Assembly (NCBI RefSeq): GCF_024763615.1
Contig: NC_077223.1
Coordinates: 11,470,001-11,534,000, forward strand
DNA length: 64,000 nucleotides
Direction: 5' to 3'
DNA from: Phlebotomus papatasi
Taxonomy: Eukaryota > Arthropoda > Insecta > Diptera > Psychodidae
Positions 54,411-64,000 of the stretch are shown piece by piece; within the stretch, counting starts at the first letter, position 1, and each line of letters begins with the position of its first letter. Made by a program: the position numbers and the translations under genes. The notes under the pieces are model-generated. The model had not been told where the DNA came from and did not search any database. It was given only the letters and a program-made list of their open reading frames with translations.

Positions 54411-56519
54411 GACCCTTTTGGAAATATTTTTTTTTAGGTTTTGAATTCTTAAATCGTTACAAATAAAATAATTAAATTGAATAAATAAAACAGTAATCGA
54501 TAGATTTCGTTAAATTCTTATTATTTACATTCAGTGATAAATTTTTTTAATTTTAATTGTAATTTTTTAAAGAATAAATGCTTCAATAATTATGCTGAAT
54601 GGAAATTTTAATATAAACCACCCTACTTTCTTTTCAAATTCAATAATTAATGAAAAAACTTTTAAGCCTTTGTTTACAAGAAAAAATTGAGAGTATAATA
54701 TAATTTCATTATCCTTTGGTTCGGAATAGTAAATTTTTACATTGTTAATTCGTTGATTCTCGAATAAAGGAAGCTTATCAAAATTAAAGATTTCTTATTC
54801 GTAATATAAGGTTAATGACAAAAACGCTTTAAATATTATAATCTTACCTCATTTTTTTCAGTATTAAAACGATTAAACGTCCTTCCGACTACCTTTAAAA
54901 TTGAAAAGAACTCGCAGAAGCTTGACATTTTTATTTCAGCTTACATTATTGTAAAACTTGTTGCGTTTTAGCTTAACACATTAGAAAATATGTGATTACT
55001 TTGAATTTAAATATCTTTGTATATTAATCATAAGTTTAATATAATATTTTTTAATGTCGATTATAGATTTTACGTTTAAATTTTTAGTTTTCAATCATAG
55101 TTATGATTTGAAAGTGAAAAAAATAGGCGGAAGTTGAGCATCTTTGAATTGATTTATTTAGCTTTAGAAACCTACTGTGAAGCTAAATTACATTATGATA
55201 AGTCTAGTTTTCTTTTCAAAAATATGATAAAAAATCATTTTCAAAGGTACCCCAATTTAAAGATATCCCACTTCTCTCTACTAGAAAATTTGTCCTCAGT
55301 AAATCAGATTTTTGTTTAATATAGAATTCGAAATGAAAGATTATTGTAAAAGATTTGTACACAGGTACCAGACCTTTTAGAATTTATCACTAAACATTAG
55401 TTAACATTTAGTTTTTCTGTAATACTGAAAATTAAATTTTCTCAGTATTCAATAATCTTGCTTTTTATTGATTTCATTAACTTTTGTGGGTGAACTACAA
55501 TCAGTTTTTCAAGAAAATAAAAAGACTTGCTATCGAATGCTAAATTATTTTTTGTTCTTGCAAATTTAAAGTTTAAAGTGTATATTTTGGAAGGTAAAAA
55601 AAAATATTTCGCAAGGTAATGTTTGAAGGAAAAGAAGCTTTTCGTATTAGCAGGAACTCCGAGAGAACTTTTCAAAGTTTCACGAACATGCTTAAGAATT
55701 AGCACTTTGCATTTGCTATATATCTCTTTAAAAGTGAATTACGAAATGAGTTCTTTTTTTTTTAATACTGCCAATAAAGTACTAATCTTACTATTTTAAA
55801 GATTTTTAAATTCAGTGAATAAAAGTACAATTTGTTCATATTAAAAGTAGAATTGGTTTTCAATAAAATCCTGCGAAAAAAACATTCCGCAATATAAGTT
55901 AAATTACATTGAAAGTTCTTTAAGAAGGCAAATTCTTGTGAATGGCAGAAAATAAAAGATTTCCTGCGCGAGATTTCCCGAAAAACTGGTCTCGTTGGCA
56001 CAGACAAATAACTTTCGTGTGTAATTCAACAAGCCCCACATACACACGTTGGTGTTTTTCCAATCTCACAAACAAAAGTTTTTAGTGTTCATATACTATG
56101 CCACCTTCATAAGTATGTGCTGGGGGGATAAAGTGGGCAAAAATTGCAATGTTGGGGATATTGGATAATTTTTTTTCTTCCAACAGACATTCCAAGTAAT
56201 ATTTTAGTTTAGGCTACTTATATAAATGTCCTCAATGAAAGAGTGTTTTCCTTTTTTTTCTTGTCTTTTCTTTATGATATACGGACTTTTTGCCCTGAGA
56301 TTGGGTCAATATTTATATAAAAATCTACAAGTTTTGCTTAGTATGCTAGTAAAATATTTTTGACACACTGACAAATATTTTATCTTACATTTTGATGGTA
56401 TGTTTTGTATGTGTGTTAGGAGAGTTGAGAATCTTTGAAAATTCTTATCAGTAAATGGCAGTATTGTGACTATATCTCTAAAGAGTATTCAGTGTGATAA
56501 GATGGAGGAAAAGTGATCG
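54411..56519. other. ELL intron; decayed TA-type element at 55126-55284
   Basis: AT-rich intron. At 55126-55284 the blocks GCATCTTTGAATTGATTTAT and its relatives match the element at 34096-34438. The frames 55442-55705 (-) and 55762-56007 (-) are not recognised. Confidence 0.4.
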
Positions 56520-56559
56520 GAATTGAAGTTGTCATATGGCCGCTTCCATCAGCTAGTAT

Positions 56560-56720
56560 CGTATAATAATAATAGTGCTGGCACAACAATCCATAGAAGA
56601 ACTAGGTCTTCCCGCAATGAGAGTTCGGATCATGCATTATTATTTGTTTCTTATACAGAGATTGGGTTGTCAGTCCCATGCCGCTTAGAATCAAGTGTAG
56701 TGACACTTGGCGCAGGCTTT
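56560..56720 (-). mobile_element. (ATT)n-tailed retroposon 3' end
   Basis: On the minus strand it reads GGGAAGACCTAGTTCTTCTA, then GGATTGTTGTGCCAGCACTA and an ATT repeat. The same end occurs on the plus strand at 60575-60634, so this is the 3' terminus of a non-LTR element or a SINE riding on one. The body is too short to classify. Confidence 0.5.
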
Positions 56721-56723
56721 TAA

Positions 56724-57502
56724 CCCTCTAACGGTATTTTCTTTAATATGCGAAAACAAGTTCTAAAACAATGTTTTCTAGGATAATTATGATCCAATAA
56801 AGTCGAAAAAACCATCCATTCTTCATTATCTCTTATAGTTTAGGCGCTAGGTGAGAAAATATAAAAAAAAATCTTTTTGCTTCTAAAATTCACATTTTTA
56901 GTTTTTTCAAATTTTTTAAATAAAATAGTTTAAATAGTTTAAATAAAATAAATAAAATAGTAGAATGACATATCTTTCAGTAAAAAATAAATTTATTTTA
57001 GTCAGATTATTTTAACTCTTTCCGGACCGCAGCATATGCTGCAAAACAATTTCACAATTTTTTAATCAAAAATATCCAAGCTCAGGAATTAATTAGGATC
57101 CTGCAAAAAATATCTTACATTTGGACATCTTTATAGTTTGTAATCATCCACAAGAATCGGATTTTTATCTGTTCTAAATAATTAAAAAACATTGTTTTTC
57201 ATGGAATATTCATATGCTTCTTTGGGTACTACAGTCCCAAAAGAGACGAAAGAGTTAAATCGGTATTTTTATAGAAATTGGAAATGAGTTTTTTTGCACA
57301 AATATTTTTTGTTGCTTTTTCTCTGACCTGTCACACAAAACTGGGAATAGCAACAAAACGAAGAGTCAAAATGAGTTCAAACTTTCAAGAAATGTTTATA
57401 AGGCTTTTACCGATATATAGCACTTTTAAATAAAACCTTTATTGTCGCTGTAAATGTGATTTTTGTGAAGACCGCCTGGAGGCGGTTTTACCCGTTAGAG
57501 GG
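56724..57502. mobile_element. TTAA-flanked element with nested TTAA element
   Basis: TTAA at 56720-56723 and 57503-57506. Terminal repeats CCCTCTAACGGTATTTTC and, inverted, CCCTCTAACGGGTAAAAC. The inverted pair ACCGCCTGGAGGCGGT at 57471-57486 is just inside the right repeat. The inner part matches 1-431 in inverse. Without the nested 57016-57254 it is about 536 bp. No transposase. Confidence 0.8.
57016..57254. mobile_element. nested 239-bp TTAA miniature element
   Basis: TTAA at 57012-57015 and 57255-57258, ends CTCTTTC and, inverted, CTCTTTCG. The perfect 14-bp palindrome GCAGCATATGCTGC lies at 57029-57042 inside the left repeat. The copy of the host element at 1-431 has one TTAA at this point (157-160), which is the empty site. 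Confidence 0.88.
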
Positions 57503-57506
57503 TTAA

Positions 57507-59366
57507 GCTTCGTATACACTCTGGCTTCGAACACTTCATATATTTCCCATATTTCCCATATTTCTATATATTATATTATATTATTTATATAATTAGTCCA
57601 GTGAATGAATGAATAGTAATGTCAATGGTGCACATTAGCAAAAAAGAGAACCGCCTAAAAAATAGAGGCTGGTACGAGAACGGGTTTCGGCATAAAAGTG
57701 GTACTTCAGTCGATACAAATATTCACTGTCACTGATCCAAACACGCACCTAGATGGGCTGTTTTGACATAGTAGCGGTACTATGAGTGATGCTGGCTTCA
57801 GACCTAAGATTTGGCCCAGTTCCTGAGGGTTTCAAAATTCGAAATAGCAACCAATTTTACTGCTTTTTCAAAACTTAATATGAGCCCAATCACAAGTAGA
57901 TTTTGAATCTCCAATAGTGTCTTGGATGAAAGGTAAATGGAACTCTATTTGCACAAAAAGTCGTTGATGTTCGAAGAATTCAAATTCAATTTCGAATTTT
58001 CATACTAAATATTCGAACAAGGTGGGGAAAATTTATCAAATATCACACTAAAAAGCTGGCAAAAGAGTTACTCAGTGATTATGGAGTGATTGAGTAATGG
58101 GACAAGAACAGTTAGCGTCGTTGTTCTGTTTTATTCCTCAAAACAATATGAAGACCGTCACATTTTCACACTTGAGAACTTCGAAATTCGAACAGGATGT
58201 ATCTCAGCCACCTTGCGGAATTATCTAAAAGTAAGAAAGTCTCTTTTTTGGATCTTCAAATAGATTTTCGAATTTTTCAAGATCTACTTCTGTACGGAAA
58301 GAATGGATCATTCGATCATAATATCCAATCTTAAGTGATAATTTTCCATAAAATCTTGATTGATAAGAAATTAGAGAAGGTAAGCCATATGGCTAGCCTT
58401 AGGTTTGAAGCCTGTATGAGACAGCTGCACACAGAGCTGTGACATGGAGCGGTTAGACGTGTCGGGGGTTAAGATAGAATAGAAGTGGGGAAGCAAAAGG
58501 GGCGCAATTGTGGCCTCGATCCATCGGTAATCCGAAATAGAGAATTGACTCTTAGCAAAATCTTAAATGCTATTGGGGAAACCAGGGTTTAGTCAGATTT
58601 TCAGATATCCTAATATATCTAGATGAAATCCTAAATGGACTCAAAATGAACTCTAATATTAGTCCAAATTATCTGACTAATCGGGGCAATATTCTAAATA
58701 TCCTCTTGGTTGGAGTATTTTGTTCAAATTTCAAGAGCTGTCATAAGAAAAGAAGTAGTAGGAATTTGAGGGTTCCGTATGAAAGCATTAAAAATAATTT
58801 TGTGTTACACTTAAAAAACAATTACCTATTTTAAATGGGACTTATGGATTAATATAAGTGAAGCATAATTGAAAAAGTCTTATGTATATCGTCCTTATCT
58901 TTTACTGAAAAATGAATTTACTGGAAAATGATTCTCTAAGAGAAATATACATTTAATATCGTTTATTTAATTTTAAAATATATCTTTTTTAATAGGAAAT
59001 TAATAAATAAGTAATTTTTTATAATCATTTCTAAAATTTAATAACAATTATAACAATCGCGGTTTTTTATTTTTTCAATATTTGTTAGTTGAGATTTTTT
59101 TTAATACTGTAATGGTGAAGTTTTCGATCTGGGAACAAGAGTTGCTTTAATAGTGAAATGCAAGGTCCCTTTGCTATGACCGTCTGATAAGTTAGCTGGA
59201 TACAGTAAAATCGATCAAAAAAAATTCAAAGGAAAGTAATTTAATAAAATTAATTTTAGAAGAAGCCCTATGAAAAATGTCTTAAATAAGCTTATGTAAG
59301 CATAATACCTAATGAACATTACAGTACTTTAAACCTATCTGTAATAGCTTAAATTTTGTTTATAAT
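57507..59366. other. ELL intron; weak inverted pair at 57793-58413
   Basis: GGCTTCAGACCTAAG at 57793 and its inverse CTTAGGTTTGAAGCC at about 58399 may bound a 620-bp element; no target duplication was found. The rest is AT-rich. The frame 58646-58834 is not recognised. Confidence 0.35.
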
Positions 59367-59622
59367 GGCTCCGGCACAACTTTTAGATCAGAAAAATTTC
59401 ATGAAGTCTAAATTTCCGTTCCTTTCTTTCGAAAAAGATTTGCATTCATTAGACTATCCTACTTTTTCGGACTCGAAATTGGACTGAGCTATATTTAATT
59501 TGGTGTGATGTTTAAAAGAAGAAGAAGAGTGCGACAGAGAAGTGTGCAAAACTTTTAAGAAAGAAAGGGATGTGAATTTTAATTTTATGTAATTTTCCTG
59601 ATATGAACGGTGTACCGGTGCC
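59367..59622. mobile_element. fold-back miniature element, copy 5 of five
   Basis: GGCTCCGGCACAACTTTTAG at the left, GAACGGTGTACCGGTGCC at the right, with the family's inner GATCAGAAAAATTTCATGAA block and its inverse. This is the best-preserved outer end in the window. Confidence 0.75.
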
Positions 59623-59827
59623 ATAATAAATTAATTAAAATTTTGGTACACTTGACTAAAGTTTTAATCCTTGTGCTATTACAAATTCATAATTTTTTAT
59701 GGTAGAGAATCTTCTTAATGTATGTTTTGATAGGATAGTTTTATGAGGTCGTAGTCTGATAAAAAGGTTAAAAATAGTCAATAAATATCAATTACTGATA
59801 TTACTTTTACTGATCAATATCAATATA

Positions 59828-60164
59828 CAGTAGAGTCTCGCTATAGGCCATCACTCTATAGTCCACAATTTATCGACCGTTGATTTCAAAACACTGATTT
59901 TAAGTTGGGTTATGTTTTTTAGTACGCGACATGCAATGTTGTCTTAATTATTTTAATATTTTTTGGCAAACTTTATTGAGTAGTTGTGATAATTGTGATC
60001 CACAATGAAGAGAGCGAGGACAAGTACCACAATCGCAAAGAAAGTGGAAGCCGCCGAGCAATTTCAATACTAAAAATCGTTGATAATTTTAAAAAATTAC
60101 ATGGACTAGTGCGACCCAAGTGTCAAATTTGAAACCAAATATGGACTATAGCGAGACTCTACTG
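59828..60164. mobile_element. Tigger-like miniature element with transposase N-terminal remnant
   Basis: CAGTAGAGTCTCGCTATAG and, inverted, CAGTAGAGTCTCGCTATAG, TA at 59826-59827 and 60165-60166, 337 bp. Inside, 60005-60073 encodes MKRARTSTTIAKKVEAAEQF, QY and a stop. This resembles the start of the pogo/Tigger/CENP-B helix-turn-helix domain (basic start, then a T-x-x-x-K-x-E helix). I infer an internal-deletion derivative of an autonomous Tigger element. Confidence 0.82.
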
Positions 60165-60166
60165 TA

Positions 60167-60574
60167 TATCAATATATCGTATAGCGTCTTTTGGATTAGC
60201 TGTAAACACAGTTGGTGATACAACCGACACGATTTGCAGAATATTTTACTAAACACAAATGGTTTTGCCATTAAGAATCGGAATTGTCATTAGGATTCAC
60301 TGCATTATATTGTTTTTTTTTTTAAACTATATTTGTGTTCTTTTTCGTATGTGATTTATTATTATTTTTGTTTTATTTTTAATAGAATGTGATCATTTGG
60401 TATCCTTTGGAAAGATAACGAAGTTTTACTTCAAAAAAGAAACATAGTTGAAAAAACAAGATTATTTACTTTATTTAACAGGTTATAAATTCATTCTGCT
60501 TTATTTTTTTTTAAATACTTTAATTGATTTCTGTTTTTTTGATAATGCATCTCTCGGAATTTTGCTTGAGAGAA
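60167..60574. other. ELL intron, nothing recognised
   Basis: AT- and T-rich intron between the Tigger-like element and the retroposon tail. The frame 60448-60723 runs into the ATT repeat and is not a gene. Confidence 0.4.
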
Positions 60575-60634
60575 GGTCTAGTTCCTCTGCAGAATGTTTT
60601 GCCAACATTATTATTATTATTATTATTAGTATAT
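60575..60634 (+). mobile_element. (ATT)n-tailed retroposon 3' end
   Basis: GAAGGTCTAGTTCCTCTGCA, then GAATGTTTTGCCAACATTAT and eight ATT units. It is the same 3' end as 56560-56640 in opposite orientation. The 5' extent is unclear. Confidence 0.5.
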
Positions 60635-62139
60635 TATTTAATAATATACAATGCTGGTTTGAAGGATTTGAGCAAATAAATATTTCCTGTAGTTTACAAA
60701 GAGCGCAAACTTATGACTCTTGACTAGTCTTTCAAGTGCAGACACGCTCTCAAAAAGAATTCAAAATAGATAACATAGGCCACACGTCAAAACTTCAACA
60801 ACTCATTCAAATATTTTGAAATTTACTACTACTTTAATCGAATAATTCAAACATAGGAAAATCTCAAAAAGCCCAGAAATAAGTCAATAAGAGATAGTTA
60901 TTAATTTGGTATGAAGTAGGTATTAAAGTTATCACTTTTTACATGTCCTTTATAAATTACTGCAGTTTTGAATAATACTTTCACGATATTTGCTAATGAA
61001 AGCGACGATTTTTTTTTATTAAATTGATGCCCAATTTCAATAGAATCTATCTTTCGATTGTATTACTTATGTTCGATTGGTTTAACGAGTGATTAATATC
61101 GATTTTGGGGATTGTAATGTAATGCACTGCTCAACAAATGGTATAAAAATAAGGCCTATTGTTTCGTGATATTTAAAATTTAGACATTTTTAGTGTGTTT
61201 TGGTGGGAAGTGTAAGATCAATCGTGAAATTTCGTCTTACGCGATTGCTACATTACGTGATCGCGAACCACGATCGTGAATTTCAATTCGTTTATGTCTA
61301 TGTCTGCAAAATTTCAGTGAATTTTGACTTTCTCACTGGTCTTTCATGAACGTGACTCTCCCACTCTTGCTCTTTGAGAGCTTGTACACTTCACGAATAG
61401 GTGGGGTGTTCGTATAAAAATTTTCACGTGGAAAATTTAATGTATGAAAAATAAAAAAAAAGAAGCATTTTCCTTGGGGCATATTTGGGTATAATGCAAG
61501 GGAAGAAGAAAAGTAGAAATATTGCAAGTCTTACACCAATAAAAAAAATACAATTTCTCAATAGATGAGGCCGTGGATGAAGTAAAAAAAAAAATTAAAG
61601 ACAGACTCACACAGCGATAATTGGACGATGTGGCGGAAAGAGCTGAAGACAGAGAATGAAGAGAAGAAAAAAAAAATCATGGCATAACACTTTTTCCTAA
61701 AACTATGAGAAAGTAACGGTGCCAAATATTTAGGCCACGAACTGTTGATCCTCACTAAATCGGGATGGTTTTCGTGTGGCACTCTCAAGAGACACACTAT
61801 TGAGAAAATGATGATCATCTGATCACTTCGTCATCTGTGATTGTATGTCGCGATGTTGCGACATGAAGTTTAAGATCATCATGTAGAGCGCGCGTGCGAT
61901 AAAAGATACCCATTGTCGCATGTAAATACTCTCTAACCCATTAAGACCTGCCGTACAATTAGTTTTACGGAAAAATAGTTATTATGGGTATCATTATTAT
62001 CTAATATCACTGGAAGATTGTTGGGATAATCTTTAATTCCTCAAGCTTTTCTCCTCTTTACATCCTTGAATACTTTTCTCATCCAAATTTATCTTCCTGT
62101 TTCCCGGTCTTCCTTCGTTCCTTCAGCCTTACCGATAGG
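60635..62139. other. ELL intron, unassigned
   Basis: Contains short palindromes near 61210-61290 (GATCGCGAACCACGATCGTG type) and 61848-61865 (TGTCGCGATGTTGCGACATG). Frames are low-complexity. No exon continues ELL. Confidence 0.35.
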
Positions 62140-62550
62140 GCCACGGACTATGTCTTACGCTCCCCTGTGCCCTACGGTGATTAATCTTTAAATTCGAACA
62201 TCTTTCATTCATTTATTCATTTTCAAACTCTTGTCCAAATCGGATTCGCGGGCATAGGTCATTCAGGTTAGCACGGAGATGTTCGTGGTCGATCCTTAGG
62301 CGTTCCAATGCAAGATTCTGAATTTGCCTCAGTCACCTTGTCCTAGGTCTGCCCTGAGGTTGCCGCTCCTTCACAATGCCTTGCATATCTTTCCTGGGGA
62401 ATCTTTTTTCATTCATTTTCTAAACAAAACCATATCATCGAACTTTTTATCTCTCACTAGAAGCAATTCCTCGACAGGTGATTCACTTAGCCGCCTTAGG
62501 TATCGCATCTTGGGACCTTGTACTCGCCATATTACTCAAAAAATACCAAT
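62140..62550 (-). pseudogene. non-LTR retrotransposon ORF C-terminal remnant
   Basis: Minus strand: VQGPKMRYLRRLSESPVEEL, LLVRDKKFDDMVLFRK, a frame change, RFPRKDMQGIVKERQPQGRP, RTR, a TGA in place of the usual Trp, then LRQIQNLALERLRIDHEHLR. The GRPRTR-(W) block after the RT thumb is typical of LINE polyproteins. It is broken by a frameshift near 62408 and the stop near 62338. A GAAT-type repeat follows on the 3' side (about 62190-62225). The clade is not certain. Confidence 0.6.
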
Positions 62551-62599
62551 AAATCGTTGAGAATATGAATTTGAATTAAAAAATATAATTAAAAATATA

Positions 62600-62740
62600 C
62601 ATATTTAGGAATTACTGATCAATTTGGAATTTTTACTGCTACTTTTATTTTTTTTACTGATCTTTTATCTTTTACTGACCGTTTTTAATTAAATACTGCT
62701 CTTTTTAACTTGTAATGCTCATTTCGATGCCATTTTCAAA
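62600..62740. repeat. degenerate TTTTTACTGATC repeat
   Basis: Several imperfect units of the TTTTTACTGATC or TTTTACTGACC type, like those at 21200-21375. There is no flanking gene feature that explains them. Confidence 0.5.
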
Positions 62741-62818
62741 ACCGTAAAGATTTGTTGGAAGCAAAAAATAAATTTGAAGGGGACCAATTTAAATCAAATT
62801 TCAATTTATTTATATATA

Positions 62819-63979
62819 AGGTAAATATCCTTGACTCGACCGCTGCTCGACTCGACCACCCTGGGTTCCTCAAGTCGACCAGTAGAAATATTTATTAAAT
62901 TTATTTAAAATTGCAATAATATTCAGCGAATGGTTTAACATCGTAGGGTCAATTATATCATAAATAATACGAATCAGTTGGAATTTCATACAAATTGACC
63001 ACAAAAAATCGTAAAAATCATAAAAAGGCGAAGCGTTAAAGAATTTCTTAAATATAAAAATTCGCATTTTTCAATAAATTATGGCATACTTCTTGATATT
63101 CTTGACTTTTTATTAAGGAATTACAATTATTACCCGATGTATTAACTAATTACAGATTAGTTGAGGATTTAAATTTAGGGTTTAATCGCAAGTTGAGGAC
63201 TTTATCTTTATTACGTGCAACGATTTTAGTTACAAGATTAAGTTACATATTTAATTTTATGCCTTAAAATTGAAGGTGTATTTTAAATATCCTGTTCCTC
63301 AATCCGACCGGTCGATGAATCATAGGGGAAAGTACTCTCCCTTCGAACGTTCATGCCTTCGAATATTGTGAATTTCTTTTATCTTCTCTAAGAGACTTAC
63401 ACATAATAATCACGTAATTATCAATAATTGATGATAAGCTAACTAATATTACTAGAAATGTGTCAGTCTCTTAGGAAAAATAAAAGAAAATTCACATTAT
63501 TCGAAGGCATGAACCTTCGAAGGGAGATTACTTTCCCCTAGTAAGTGAAGCATTTTTCACTTGAATGTTGTTCTATTTCTGCAAGAATTCATTAAAGTGA
63601 GTTTCCCTATTTTATTTTATTAGTTAATTTAATTTTAAGTGTTATTCATGAAGTGTTAGAAAGCAAAAGTTAAATCCGTGACCTTATTTGTGGTTTATTT
63701 TAAGAAAAAAAAAATGGGTGGTTGAGTAGAGGAACCCCATGCGGTCAATTAAGGACCTCTGATATCACAGTGGTCGAGTAGAGGAATATTTCGCATTATT
63801 GAAACATTTAATTTCTTTGTAATTTAAAATTAGATTATGACTAAATAAAGTTCACAATTAGAAAGATCTATTCTATAGTTTTATGTAAAAGTCCTATCAA
63901 AAAGCACAAATTATAACTTTTTTTTCATAAGTTTTTCACAAAATTTATCCTTAAGTGGTCGACATAGGGTACTTTACCT
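62819..63979. mobile_element. TA-flanked AGGTAAA element with nested 214-bp element
   Basis: Left end AGGTAAATATCC, right end (inverted) AGGTAAAGTACCC, TA at 62817-62818 and 63980-63981. The subterminal regions repeat a CTCGACC-type motif on both sides (GCTCGACTCGACCACC at 62846; GGTCGAGTAGAGGAA inverse at 63772). The nested piece is 63325-63538. Confidence 0.6.
63325..63538. mobile_element. TA-flanked GGGGAAAGTA fold-back element
   Basis: Left end GGGGAAAGTACTCTCCCTTC, right end (inverted) GGGGAAAGTAATCTCCCTTC. The arms pair for about 75 bp with few mismatches (CATGCCTTCGAATA and its inverse). TA at 63323-63324 and 63539-63540. Confidence 0.88.
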
Positions 63980-64000
63980 TATAAAGGTTTTGTGCTAGTG

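Noticed and set aside
56523..56723. 66-codon plus-strand frame as a small gene
   Set aside because: It lies antisense to the (ATT)n-tailed retroposon end and runs up to the TTAA element boundary.

Overview
AT-rich nuclear DNA from an insect, most likely a dipteran. All five host genes encode proteins close to fly families, the introns are canonical GT-AG, and the two recognisable core promoters are of the Inr+DPE type typical of flies. A nematoceran such as a sand fly or midge is plausible, but the species cannot be fixed from this window.

Host genes from left to right. (1) groucho (+), the Gro/TLE corepressor: six coding exons (9256-9642, 9721-9822, 9899-10458, 13964-14535, 18429-18730, 18798-18905) run from the end of the Q domain to the stop. 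The N-terminal exons lie left of the window. (2) An aquaporin (-), three coding exons between 20326 and 19319, 254 aa, with an entomoglyceroporin-like filter. A probable non-coding first exon with Inr/DPE lies at 23873-23810. (3) Coatomer beta' subunit (+), 36545-43586, four coding exons, 931 aa. (4) A membrane-anchored TPR protein with an Hsp70/Hsp90 carboxylate clamp (+), 47646-48529, 251 aa. (5) The first coding exon of the RNA polymerase II elongation factor ELL (+), 50363-50503, with a long 5' leader; its first intron runs at least 13.5 kb to the window end.

The rest is introns and intergenic DNA packed with mobile elements. Two truncated non-LTR retrotransposons meet tail to tail at 45.2 kb between the coatomer and TPR genes. 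A third RT remnant and two (ATT)n-tailed retroposon ends lie in the ELL intron. Non-autonomous DNA elements dominate: Tigger/pogo-like elements (TA target, ends CAGTAGAST), a diverse TA-flanked group with ends like GGGGA, TTAA-flanked piggyBac-like elements, a hAT miniature element with a perfect 8-bp target duplication, and several fold-back elements. Many are nested, and several nestings can be read against an empty paralogous site elsewhere in the window, which fixes their boundaries and target sites.

The most unusual signal is that the TTAA-flanked families, though different in sequence, each carry a family-specific palindrome or inverted pair just inside one or both terminal repeats (for example GGGTCATATATGACCC, GCAGCATATGCTGC, TGGCAGCCGCTGCCA). 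A second candidate for novelty is a terminal-repeat element at 48.7-49.5 kb that carries an unrecognised open frame between the TPR and ELL genes.
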